Source: Chryseobacterium sp. YIM B08800
GTDB taxonomy: Bacteria; Bacteroidota; Bacteroidia; Flavobacteriales; Weeksellaceae
Length of the DNA: 64,000 nucleotides
Assembly: GCF_026163565.1 (NCBI RefSeq)
Contig: NZ_JAPDKN010000005.1
Location: 1-64,000, forward strand
Reading direction: 5' to 3'
Shown: piece after piece, positions 42,428 through 50,225 of the stretch
How the letters are laid out: every line of letters begins with the position of its first letter
Numbering within the stretch: position 1 is the stretch's first letter
The notes under the pieces: model-generated
Databases searched by the model: none
What the model was told of the DNA's origin: nothing
What the model saw: the letters and a program-made list of their open reading frames with translations, nothing else
Program-made: the position numbers and the translations under genes

Positions 42428-43522
42428 ATGGAAAAATCCACCATAACCCTGACCCGGAAAATTCAGCTGGTGATTGATGTTCCATCTGAAGATAAAAGCC
42501 AGATGTGGGAAAAACTCTACCGGTATCAGAACCGCTGTTTCCGTGCGGCTAATCTGATCGTTTCCCATCTGTATGTACAGGAAATGATCAAGGATTTCTT
42601 TTACCTCACAGAAGAAATCCAATACAAGTTAGCTGATGAAAAAAAAGATAAAATGGGAATGTTTGACCGCTCCAAAACAAACACCACAGCACGCCTGGTC
42701 TTTGACCGTTTTAAAGGCGAAATCCCCACCGACATTCTTGGATGCCTGAACAATACGATTCAATCCACCTTTTCCAAAAACAAAGCCGACTATTGGCAGG
42801 GATCAAAATCCTTAATGAATTTTAAAAAAGACATTCCCATTCCGCTTCCTGTCAAGTGTATCAGCAAAATGAAGTATGATCCAGAAAAGAAAGCTTTTTG
42901 CTTCAATATGTTTGCGATCCCAGTAAAAACATATTTGGGAAAAGATTTCTCTGATAAACATTTAATCATGGAACGCTTTTTAAAAGAAGAGATCAAGCTG
43001 TGCACATCCCAGATCCAGCTGAAAGACGGTAAGATTTTTTGGCTCGCGGTCTTTGAATTTGAGAAAGAAGACCACGGTTTAAAACCTGAAATCATTGCTG
43101 AAGCGTCTTTGTCTTTAGAACACCCAATCGTGGTAAAAGCCAGCAATGTGCGGATGACTATTGGTTCGAAAGAGGAATTTCTGTATCGAAGGTTGGCAAT
43201 ACAAGCCAGTAACAAAAGAATTCGAGCCGGAGTCGCTTATTCCCGTTCCGGAAATGGAACCAAACGGAAACAGAAGGCACTGCACAAAACAGAGAATCTG
43301 GAAAACCGTTTTGTCAGTCATCGACTTCATCTTTACAGCAGGATGCTGATTGATTTCTGCATCCGGCAACAGGCAGGCACCTTGATTCTTAAAGATCAGG
43401 AAGACAAAATAGGGATTGCAAAAGAACAGGAGTTTGTGCTTCGCAACTGGAGCTATTATGAATTGCAGACCAAAATAAAATACAAAGCAGAAAAAGCCGG
43501 TATCGAATTGATCATCGGATAA
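42428..43522 (+). CDS. Nuclease-dead, C-terminally shortened Cas12f homologue
   Basis: A 364-aa protein of the Cas12f/TnpB superfamily, starting at ATG 42428 (MEKSTITLTRK). By eye it aligns with Cas12f1 through the N-terminal half (RAANLIVSHLYVQEMIK, NFKKDIPIPLPVK) and RuvC region (YRRLAIQASNKRIRAG, LRNWSYYELQTKIKYKAEKAG). The RuvC-I Asp of the GIDVG motif is absent (PIVVKASN, about 233-240); the RuvC-II Glu of the MENL motif is Lys322 in LILKDQ; and the protein ends at ELIIG, before the zinc finger and the third RuvC aspartate. It therefore cannot cut DNA but may still bind guide RNA and target DNA. The full fit to a sigma-coupled role is inference from context. Confidence 0.87.
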   Translation: MEKSTITLTRKIQLVIDVPSEDKSQMWEKLYRYQNRCFRAANLIVSHLYVQEMIKDFFYLTEEIQYKLADEKKDKMGMFDRSKTNTTARLVFDRFKGEIPTDILGCLNNTIQSTFSKNKADYWQGSKSLMNFKKDIPIPLPVKCISKMKYDPEKKAFCFNMFAIPVKTYLGKDFSDKHLIMERFLKEEIKLCTSQIQLKDGKIFWLAVFEFEKEDHGLKPEIIAEASLSLEHPIVVKASNVRMTIGSKEEFLYRRLAIQASNKRIRAGVAYSRSGNGTKRKQKALHKTENLENRFVSHRLHLYSRMLIDFCIRQQAGTLILKDQEDKIGIAKEQEFVLRNWSYYELQTKIKYKAEKAGIELIIG

Positions 43523-43530
43523 CTAAAAAA

Positions 43531-43637
43531 AACGAGGGTGCTTGTAAACCCGTAGGGTGAGGTTTTGAACACTCACTAAATACTGGAAACTAAATACTTT
43601 TTCCGGTGTATACAACGGCGTGGGTTTCTTTTTTTTC
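43531..43637 (+). ncRNA. Structured 3' region with terminal T-run
   Basis: Directly after the Cas12f stop: small hairpins (GGGT/ACCC near 43536-43551, GTGAG 43557-43561 with CTCAC 43572-43576), a 9-bp direct repeat CTAAATACT at 43576 and 43590, then TTTTCC-GG-TGTATACA, and a run of eight T at 43629-43636. AAACCC (43546-43551) can pair with GGGTTT (43622-43627). It is at least the operon terminator. It could also be a second RNA or the guide-bearing one, since its CTAAATACT...GTATACA segment resembles 41525-41550 in the upstream RNA. Confidence 0.4.
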
Positions 43638-43640
43638 AAA

Positions 43641-43829
43641 ATGAAGAAAGCATTATCAAAAAGCAAAGTATTGCAAGTGGGATAATCCTACATCATCAAA
43701 GGTGTCATCTATCAATCTAGCGACATTGCCTGCTTGATTGGTTACTTGCCTGCATTCTTGCTTTACTGGCTTCTTGCTTCCTTGATTGCTATCAATCAAA
43801 AGAAATTACTTTGCAATAAGTTGCGGTTA
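43641..43829. other. Repeat-rich spacer beside the relaxase gene
   Basis: Between 43720 and 43800 variants of TTGCCTGC, CTTGCTT and TTGATTGCT recur, and a 7-bp hairpin TTGATTG-CTAT-CAATCAA lies at 43782-43799. No convincing gene. It is the junction between the cargo and the mobility genes and could be a transfer- or recombination-related site. Confidence 0.4.
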
Positions 43830-44990
43830 TCAGAGTCTTTTTATCTTTCTTTTATTTTGAATTGGAATATCCTCGATCTCATAATTTGTACTATTATTAC
43901 CGAATTGCAACAAAGAGAAAAGCTGATATGTAATCTCAGTATCTTTAAAAATCTCATTGAAGGCAGCAAATGGAACCGTATTTTCTTGCGAAATTTTCTG
44001 TGCTATTTTTTCCATTTCCGATATCAAATTTTGCTTATTTGTTCTATCTAAGTTTGGACTTCTATATCTTGAAAATTTTATCTCTCTTTCAAGAATATAT
44101 GTGACAGAATCTAAATATTTTTTCTTTTCAGAAGCAAAAACGGTCGGGTTGGACAATAGAACAGCGTTTTTGCTTTTGAATTGATATACTTGTTTTTTTA
44201 AATCATCAACCTTTGTATTGAGCTCAACAATTTGTTTTGACTTAGAATCTAATTCGGTTTCATTTTTAAAAATTGTACTTTTGTAAGTTCGAAATGCTTT
44301 TTCATAATTCGCAATTGTTTTGTCAGTCTTAATTTTTTTAAAACCTAAAAAATCATTTTCCTTTACTATCAGCTCTTCCGATTTTCTAGAACTCATCTCA
44401 GACTTCATTGAATTGAATCTTTCCTCCAAAACTTTAAGATCTTCTTCTCTTTGCTGAATTTTAAATTCGATAGCCTCTAATCTTCCTTTCGATCCAGAAA
44501 TACCCCTTTCCATATTCAGACATTCAGCTGTCAGATCCTGCATTTTTGAATAGTGGTAAGATTGGTGTTTCAGTGTTTTACCAGTTTCCAAATCTTGCCA
44601 GTCAGCCACCAAATGAGCGTGGTAATTGGGTTTCCATTCTTTCGTGTCTTTATCGGTATGACCTTCGTCTTTATGAATAGCAATTTGAAAAACACGAATT
44701 TTCATTTCTTCTTCCAGTCTCTTCGCCAAGTTTTGAAGTTCCAACATGGTTGTGTCTTCTTTAATAACAACTACAGCTTCCCGAACTGGCATTGCATTCT
44801 TCTGCAATTTCCTTCCGGACTTTTCTTTACAGTATGCTTCGATTTGTTGGATTCGGTCTACTATTTTCTGCTCCATCCAATATTCATTCTTTGATGTCAG
44901 ATCTTTACGGATATAGTCGAAAGTCTTCTTTCTGAAATTATGAGTTTCAGAATCCGATTTGACAGTTTTAAAATTAATTGAAGTCTTCAT
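43830..44990 (-). CDS. mob: MobV-like relaxase (mobilisation protein)
   Basis: A 386-aa protein. The N-terminal 150 residues hold the relaxase-like motif: HKDEGHTDKDTKE...NYHAHLVADWQD corresponds to the HxDE...HxH metal site of MobV/Pre relaxases, followed by KTLKHQSYHYSKMQDLTAE. Residues about 180-320 are a coiled coil rich in E, K and Q. It should nick the element's oriT for transfer by a helper system. Not the first gene of a long operon; 275 non-coding bases with hairpins lie upstream. Confidence 0.78.
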   Translation of the reverse strand: MKTSINFKTVKSDSETHNFRKKTFDYIRKDLTSKNEYWMEQKIVDRIQQIEAYCKEKSGRKLQKNAMPVREAVVVIKEDTTMLELQNLAKRLEEEMKIRVFQIAIHKDEGHTDKDTKEWKPNYHAHLVADWQDLETGKTLKHQSYHYSKMQDLTAECLNMERGISGSKGRLEAIEFKIQQREEDLKVLEERFNSMKSEMSSRKSEELIVKENDFLGFKKIKTDKTIANYEKAFRTYKSTIFKNETELDSKSKQIVELNTKVDDLKKQVYQFKSKNAVLLSNPTVFASEKKKYLDSVTYILEREIKFSRYRSPNLDRTNKQNLISEMEKIAQKISQENTVPFAAFNEIFKDTEITYQLFSLLQFGNNSTNYEIEDIPIQNKRKIKRL

Positions 44991-45099
44991 TATTTTTCAT
45001 CTTTAAAAGTTTATCAAAGATTTCTTTGATTAAAATTGCTGTAAAATATTATGCAGAATTCCAATTTACCTGTGCATATTTTACGCACCTTTGAAATAG

Positions 45100-45122
45100 A
45101 CCTGTGTGTTTTTTACACAGGT
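45100..45122. terminator. Hairpin upstream of the relaxase gene
   Basis: An 8-bp perfect stem (ACCTGTGT / ACACAGGT) around a 7-base T-rich loop. It could end transcription from the primase gene or be part of the oriT region. Confidence 0.5.
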
Positions 45123-45149
45123 TTTCACCAGTCAACCTTAGTCTATTTA

Positions 45150-45240
45150 ACTCAGGTTAGAAGCCTCGCAGAGCGTATTTGAAACTTTGTTGGGAGGAAC
45201 GACCTTCAAAGTTGCGAATGCGCTCCTAACTTCTGCGGGT
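45150..45240. other. Candidate origin of transfer
   Basis: A long interrupted inverted repeat upstream of the relaxase: CGCAGA (45167-45172) with TCTGCG (45232-45237), AGCG (45172-45175) with CGCT (45221-45224), and AACTTTG (45183-45189) with CAAAGTT (45207-45213), enclosing GGGAGGAACGACC. GC-rich for this region. Its position beside mob suggests oriT; the nick site cannot be fixed. Confidence 0.45.
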
Positions 45241-45268
45241 AGTTGGTAAAAACATACAGCACGATTTA

Positions 45269-46252
45269 TCAACGTTTCATTTTAAAACCATTTGATTTTC
45301 TAATTTCTGGTTCCGGCTTTCTCTCTTCTGTTTTATCAGCTTCAGGAAATTTTATAGAATTCTTACATGAGTTAATCGAGGAATCATTGTTTATCCGATG
45401 CATCAAAAATTCGTTCAGATCTTTATGGTTTGAATAGACAATGGAATGATCTTTTGCTTCCGGAAAAGATTTTATGATTTCAGATTTACATTTAATTCCA
45501 GCATTATCGTTGTCCAGAAAAAGATTGATATCAGAGTAGTTTTTCAAATATTCTATGGACTTATTTAAAAGAGCAATGGAATTCATTACTAGAATATCTC
45601 CTGCAAAAGATTTCTGCATTTCTATAAAAGACAGGGCATCCATAAAGCCTTCAAAAACTGCTACACTTTTGATATTTTTATCTTGAAGATTTGATATATT
45701 CTGTACATTACTATTGAGATTAAGTATTGAAATATCCTTTTTCAACAATGAACCTTTATAAAAAGAATTGCGAAGCTCAAAGCCTCCGGATAAATTCTCG
45801 AAGCCAATTGCGTAGAGTTTCTTTTCTCCGATTGTAAATCGTACTTCTTTTATATAATCATAGATTTTAGGACTTAATCCACGTCCCTGCAAATATTGTT
45901 TTAGGTTTTGATTTTGGAGACCCAGTATTTCATCAATTCTGTAATTTGGTTCTGACTTTTTCACCTGTGCTTGCTGATGAAAAGAAGAAAAATTTTGTTT
46001 TTTCGCCCAGTCCAAAACTTCATTTACCGAGGTCTTTAAATATTTCTTCATAAAATCGGTGTTATTACCGCCTATTCCTTCTGAATGAAGATACCAAGCA
46101 TTAAGTCTTTTATTTAATTTAAATGAGGCTTGGGATTCGCTGGCAAAGGGGTTGAGATACCAAGCTTCTTTTTCATTTTGTTTCGTGGGAAGGTGTCCGA
46201 GAGAAAGGAGGACTTCTTCCAACGATATGCTGTTAAATTGTTTGCAGTTCAT
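45269..46252 (-). CDS. Toprim-domain primase-like protein
   Basis: A 327-aa protein starting at ATG 46252 (MNCKQFNSISL). The N-terminal part (YLNPFASESQASFKLNKR, WYLHSEGIGG) resembles the CHC2-like domain of plasmid primases but I see no zinc cysteines. The Toprim domain carries AVFEGFMDALSF with the catalytic Glu and LFLDNDNAG with the DxD. It likely primes DNA synthesis for the element during transfer or replication. It is encoded downstream of the helicase gene, separated by the repeat cluster. Confidence 0.8.
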   Translation of the reverse strand: MNCKQFNSISLEEVLLSLGHLPTKQNEKEAWYLNPFASESQASFKLNKRLNAWYLHSEGIGGNNTDFMKKYLKTSVNEVLDWAKKQNFSSFHQQAQVKKSEPNYRIDEILGLQNQNLKQYLQGRGLSPKIYDYIKEVRFTIGEKKLYAIGFENLSGGFELRNSFYKGSLLKKDISILNLNSNVQNISNLQDKNIKSVAVFEGFMDALSFIEMQKSFAGDILVMNSIALLNKSIEYLKNYSDINLFLDNDNAGIKCKSEIIKSFPEAKDHSIVYSNHKDLNEFLMHRINNDSSINSCKNSIKFPEADKTEERKPEPEIRKSNGFKMKR

Positions 46253-46288
46253 AGAATTAAATTTTCGTATTGTGAATGAGATATTTTT

Positions 46289-46491
46289 TGTTGAATTGTT
46301 GAGTAAACATTGTAACCTATTGATTAAATACAATTTGGATATTCAACAAAGTCTCAACGATTCAACAAACTAGAGTTTCAGCACTCAACAGACATTCAAC
46401 AAAAAGTTGGATCTTAAAGTTTGTTGAGGATTTTGTTGACTGTTAAGTATTTGATTTTATTTTCATTATCAGTTAATTCAACAGTTCAACA
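46289..46491. repeat. Iteron-like cluster (TCAACA), candidate replication origin
   Basis: Ten exact copies of TCAACA or its complement TGTTGA lie within 203 bases, at 46289, 46297, 46343, 46362, 46385, 46396, 46422, 46434, 46478 and 46486; most extend to ATTCAACAAA. One near-copy is at 46354. Chance would give well under one. The cluster lies between the primase and helicase genes and enters the end of the helicase ORF. Confidence 0.65.
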
Positions 46492-47702
46492 TATTTACCA
46501 AGGATAAAATCCTTTTTTATGGTGAAAAACCGACCAACTGAATTGTTTTGGTAAAAGGTTCCAGCAAAATCAATATCGTATCTGATATAAGTCAAACCAT
46601 TAGTTTGTGGAACTAATTTCCAAGTTTCTTTGAGTAGATTTCGAATATCATTTCTTGTCCAATATGTTGGTCTGAACATTCGATTCATCATATTCAGCAA
46701 ATCTTGTGGAACAACATTGATCTGTTCATCATTATTGCTTTCAAAAAACTCATATAGCAACTCAATAATCTTAGATTCCAGTTTATTATTATTCTTGAAA
46801 ACTAATTTTTGAAGTGCTTTAGTTCTTATTTCATCGGCAGAAAACCACATTCTGGTTTTCTTCTCCGTTGAAAATGATCGATCAATTAAAAACCGAAGAA
46901 AATAGGGGATCTCTGCAATGAGATTGCTTAGAAACTCGGTATTTTCAGTTTTAATAGGATTAATTTTTAGAATCCAGAATCGAATTTCATTTTCATCAAT
47001 TTGAATGAAATTTTCTTCGTTATTGGAACACAAAATAAACTTGGCGAAAAAGTCGATTTCTTCTCTGTCTCTTCCTTTGGCTTCGAGTTTATCTTTATTG
47101 GTTGTCGATAGATATTTTAATCGTTCAGTAATTTCTTTTTTATCGAAGAAAACTTCATCAATAGCCACCACTAACATTGCTGCCCAATCGGAATTAAATT
47201 GGCTTCCAAAAGAATCACCTTTGATGTAGGTCATGTTCAAACCGAAAATCTCTTTCAACCATTTGATGAATGTAGATTTTCCGGTTGATCTCTCTTTAGA
47301 AACCAAACATAAAATTGGTAGAATTTGCGTTGGAAATTGTAAAAGAATTTTCAAGTAATCCAAACCCATTTCCAGCTGCTCGCCGAAAATATGGTCTACA
47401 AATTTTAGCGAAAATGAAATCGAGTTTTTTAAATCTTCCTTTTCACAAGAAGGCGCAAAAGGAATTTCATTGTAAATATTATAAAAACCTTTAACGATTT
47501 GTTGATAATCTAAATGTTCAGGAATACAGCAAAACCCATCATATTTCGGAATATCACCAACAAAACTTTTTCCGTGGTCGTTGATAATTGTTTCCCGATT
47601 CCAACGAACCAAAACCGAAGTTGTATCACCAGAGATTAAGGGCTTTTCTATGTTTTTATAGTAAGTGGTTCCAACTCTCAAATAAGGGGATTTCTTGCTC
47701 AT
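46473..47702 (-). CDS. Primase-helicase / DUF5906-type ATPase
   Basis: A 409-aa protein with an SF3-like ATPase: Walker A SKERSTGKSTFIKWL, Walker B VVAIDEVFF, then ILCSNNEENFIQID, the sensor-like part, and DRSFSTEKKTRMWF near the C-terminus. Proteins of this kind unwind DNA at the origin of plasmids, phages and mobilisable islands of Bacteroidota. Its ATG overlaps the stop of the HTH gene upstream by four bases. Confidence 0.78.
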   Translation of the reverse strand: MSKKSPYLRVGTTYYKNIEKPLISGDTTSVLVRWNRETIINDHGKSFVGDIPKYDGFCCIPEHLDYQQIVKGFYNIYNEIPFAPSCEKEDLKNSISFSLKFVDHIFGEQLEMGLDYLKILLQFPTQILPILCLVSKERSTGKSTFIKWLKEIFGLNMTYIKGDSFGSQFNSDWAAMLVVAIDEVFFDKKEITERLKYLSTTNKDKLEAKGRDREEIDFFAKFILCSNNEENFIQIDENEIRFWILKINPIKTENTEFLSNLIAEIPYFLRFLIDRSFSTEKKTRMWFSADEIRTKALQKLVFKNNNKLESKIIELLYEFFESNNDEQINVVPQDLLNMMNRMFRPTYWTRNDIRNLLKETWKLVPQTNGLTYIRYDIDFAGTFYQNNSVGRFFTIKKDFILGKYVELLN

Positions 47703-48076
47703 CTTGACAGATTTTGACTAGAACCAATGTTTGACTGTCGTGAATTTTTCTTAAAGCTGGCTTCCGCTTCCGATTGAATTTCCTGTAACGTTTTCTTTTT
47801 ACCTTTGGAAATCCAGTCTAAAAGTTCATCTTCAAAAAAATACAGTTTCTTTCCATTTTTATAGCAGGGAATTTTTCGGGTTCTGACCAATGTGTAGACA
47901 GTTGGTTTTGCTTTGCCAATTAATTGACAAGCTGCTTCAATGTCAATTGGAACTCTCTTTTGAGAAATCACAGGAACTTCTTTTCTTTCTACAAGAAACT
48001 TAATCTCTGCGATTTCGCTAACTAAATGTGCCACTGCTCGTGGCAGGTTTTCAAATGAAATTTCGTTACTATCCAT
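47699..48076 (-). CDS. HTH (MerR/excisionase-type) protein
   Basis: A 125-aa protein with a helix-turn-helix of the HTH_17 type: PIDIEAACQLIGKAKPTVY, TLVRTRKIPCYKNGKKLYF, DELLDWISKG. An acidic N-terminal helix precedes it. It probably controls the downstream helicase gene, with which it overlaps by four bases, or serves as a second directionality factor. Confidence 0.75.
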   Translation of the reverse strand: MDSNEISFENLPRAVAHLVSEIAEIKFLVERKEVPVISQKRVPIDIEAACQLIGKAKPTVYTLVRTRKIPCYKNGKKLYFFEDELLDWISKGKKKTLQEIQSEAEASFKKNSRQSNIGSSQNLSR

Positions 48077-48112
48077 AACTAATTGTTTTTAATTGTTATG
48101 GTGCAAAGAAAA

Positions 48113-48165
48113 AAAGTGATTCCTCCGTGATATACGTAAACATGCAATCACAGAGGAATCACTTT
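48113..48165 (-). terminator. Long hairpin with T-run
   Basis: Arms of 13 perfect base pairs (AAAGTGATTCCTC 48113-48125 with 48153-48165), one mismatch, five more pairs (GTGAT 48127-48131 with ATCAC 48147-48151) and a 15-base loop. On the minus strand a T-rich run follows, so it can end the integrase operon before the helicase operon. The stem is longer than usual for a terminator and may have another role. Confidence 0.7.
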
Positions 48166-48201
48166 ACAAACACTATGTTTTGTAATTTTTTATAAGTTTT
48201 A

Positions 48202-48981
48202 TTAGTATGCCAAATTTTCTTGAATTTTGATTATGCCTTTTTTAGGTTCGTCCTTTAAATGTGACTTGATGGTATCAGCATCAATATCATCAAGCGAGAC
48301 AAAAACAGTTTTTAATAATTTCGAAACCCGTTCTTGTTTTATCGGTTTAAAATGATTCCAAATATTCCAGCCAAAATGATAGAGATCAAGATTTGAAAGT
48401 CCTTTGGTAACGACTGAAGTGTGAAGTGGAATTTCTTCTTGTTTTGCATAGAGGCTTATTGAATTGCAAATTGCAGCAAGATCTTCGTCAGTTACATATA
48501 AAGCAAATTGATTGCGGGTATAATCAATAGCTATTTGTAATTTTTGATTTTCAATCTGTTGCTTTTCTTGAAGTTGAACTTTTCTTATAGACTCCAAATT
48601 TACCAATACAGAAGTTTGAGCTAAATTATTTTCCTGTGAATCTTCATTGAAATGAATTGATGAATTTTTGTTCATTATTGTTTCTTGCTCTTCAATTTTT
48701 CCATCTAAATTATTCGCTGGAAGTGATTTTATCACGTTGTTTTTTAAATTCTTCCGTTTCTGTATAAATTTTTTAATACCTACTAAAATTACATCCAGAA
48801 ATAAAATAATAATGCCATAAATCAAAACACTGAAAGCGGTAATTGACCAAAAAACAATATTCGCAGTATATTCATCTCCTCCTTTATGAAGAAAAGAAAG
48901 TCTTGCCAAAGTACCTGCAACTACACATACGAGCAGAACAGAAAGATAAATAACTATATATTCGAAATATTTCAGATTCAT
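48202..48981 (-). CDS. Element-encoded membrane protein of unknown function
   Basis: A 259-aa protein with two N-terminal membrane helices (about 8-28 and 43-72), a polar linker and a soluble C-terminal domain of about 110 residues (AIDYTRNQFALYVTDEDL ... GWNIWNHFKPIKQERVSKLL). It overlaps the end of the integrase gene by four bases, a common arrangement in flavobacterial mobilisable elements. Function unknown. Confidence 0.65.
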   Translation of the reverse strand: MNLKYFEYIVIYLSVLLVCVVAGTLARLSFLHKGGDEYTANIVFWSITAFSVLIYGIIILFLDVILVGIKKFIQKRKNLKNNVIKSLPANNLDGKIEEQETIMNKNSSIHFNEDSQENNLAQTSVLVNLESIRKVQLQEKQQIENQKLQIAIDYTRNQFALYVTDEDLAAICNSISLYAKQEEIPLHTSVVTKGLSNLDLYHFGWNIWNHFKPIKQERVSKLLKTVFVSLDDIDADTIKSHLKDEPKKGIIKIQENLAY

Positions 48982-50225
48982 TTTTGTAAGTTCTTTAGAT
49001 GAATGGCTTGTGAAGCTTTATTTTTCTTTTCATCTACAACTTTTGCGTAAACTTGAGTAGTTTTTACATTTGTATGTCCAAGCATTTTACTCACGGTGTA
49101 AATATCTGTTCCACTCGAAAGCTGCAGAGTAGCAAAAGTATGTCTAAAATTATGAAAAGTTATTTTTTTGGTAATTCCTGCACTTTCAATCCACTTTTTA
49201 AGTGGCCGAGAAATCCAAGCTGGATTAGTCAGATTTTTAAAAATCAAATCAGTCTGAAGACCTACTTCACCACAAAGCTGTAATGCTTGTTTAGAAATCG
49301 GCATGTATTCTACACCTTTTGTTTTTTTCTGCGTGAAATTGATTTTTGCTTGCTCATTTTCGATAGTTATTTCGTTCCATGTTAGTTTTTGGATATCAGA
49401 ATGGCGTAGACCGGTTAAAGCTGAAAATAGCGCTGCACGTTTAAGAACATCAAGTTCGCAAGGCGTTTCAACCAATGTATTAAGTTCTTCCAGAGTTAAA
49501 TATTCTCGTCTTGATTCCTCATGTGGAATCGATTTTACTTTAGCAGAAATATCAGATGTAAAGTAACCATCAATAAAAGCTTCTTTTAACGCAGCTTTAA
49601 AAACAGAAAAATATGTTGAAGCAGTATTCTGAGAAATAGTATTCTCCTTATTACTTCCACTTTTTGCAGTCAAAAGATATGATTTAAATTTTTCACAGAA
49701 TTTTGTATTTATCTCTGAAAAGGTAATTTTTTCACCTCCAAAATCTTTTAGAAATTTAATGGAGCGATACCAATTTATTTGTATAGATTCGGAACTGTTT
49801 TTATGCCGCTTAGTGACTAGCAAATCAAAATATTTGACAAAATCCTCCTGAGATTTTTCTTTTTCTTCCGCCTTTATTGCGTCGAGTTCACTGTAGAGTT
49901 CTATATTATCATATTCTCTTTGACGTAATTTGCGAAGAGAATCTGCGTAGATCATTGTTTCTCGGTCATTTTCACTTTTACAAACTATGATTCCGTTATC
50001 ATCTCTTTTAGGTTTAAATGAAACTGAATCTTGCGTAGTTCTTGCAGGCCTTTTTTTGTCAAAATCTACAGTTGTGACACTTCGGTTCAAATATTCCCGA
50101 ACTCGTTGTGCTTTCTCTTTACCAGGCAAAATCACAGGATAACTTTCCAAATAAATGAACCATTCTTTTCGGAACTCGGCCTTTCGCAATCTTACTGTAA
50201 CTTTAGTTTTCAATAATTCTTTCAT
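48978..50225 (-). CDS. int: Tyrosine recombinase (integrase)
   Basis: A 415-aa integrase. The N-terminal arm-binding and SAM-like core-binding parts (FVKYFDLLVTKRHKNSSE, NTASTYFSVFKAALKEA) precede the catalytic domain: Arg in ALTGLRHSDIQKLTW, HNFRHTFATL with H-x-x-R, and LGHTNVKTTQVYAKV with the nucleophilic Tyr. It would join and excise the element at the 13-bp repeats. It overlaps the excisionase-like gene upstream and the membrane protein gene downstream by four bases each. Confidence 0.93.
   Translation of the reverse strand: MKELLKTKVTVRLRKAEFRKEWFIYLESYPVILPGKEKAQRVREYLNRSVTTVDFDKKRPARTTQDSVSFKPKRDDNGIIVCKSENDRETMIYADSLRKLRQREYDNIELYSELDAIKAEEKEKSQEDFVKYFDLLVTKRHKNSSESIQINWYRSIKFLKDFGGEKITFSEINTKFCEKFKSYLLTAKSGSNKENTISQNTASTYFSVFKAALKEAFIDGYFTSDISAKVKSIPHEESRREYLTLEELNTLVETPCELDVLKRAALFSALTGLRHSDIQKLTWNEITIENEQAKINFTQKKTKGVEYMPISKQALQLCGEVGLQTDLIFKNLTNPAWISRPLKKWIESAGITKKITFHNFRHTFATLQLSSGTDIYTVSKMLGHTNVKTTQVYAKVVDEKKNKASQAIHLKNLQK

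Noticed and set aside
42428..43522. IS605-type TnpB transposon gene
   Set aside because: No TnpA transposase, no hairpin transposon ends, loss of catalytic residues and of the zinc finger, better fit to Cas12f in the N-terminal half, and tight coupling to a sigma gene.
41338..43650. CRISPR array
   Set aside because: No repeat-spacer series exists near the Cas12f gene; the only repeats are a 9-bp pair and one shared motif.
43641..43829. Tandem repeat array
   Set aside because: The TTGCCTGC-like units are irregular in length and sequence and do not form a true array.
43734..44051. 105-codon ORF on the plus strand
   Set aside because: Its C-terminal two thirds run antisense to the relaxase gene and its first part reads a low-complexity repeat.
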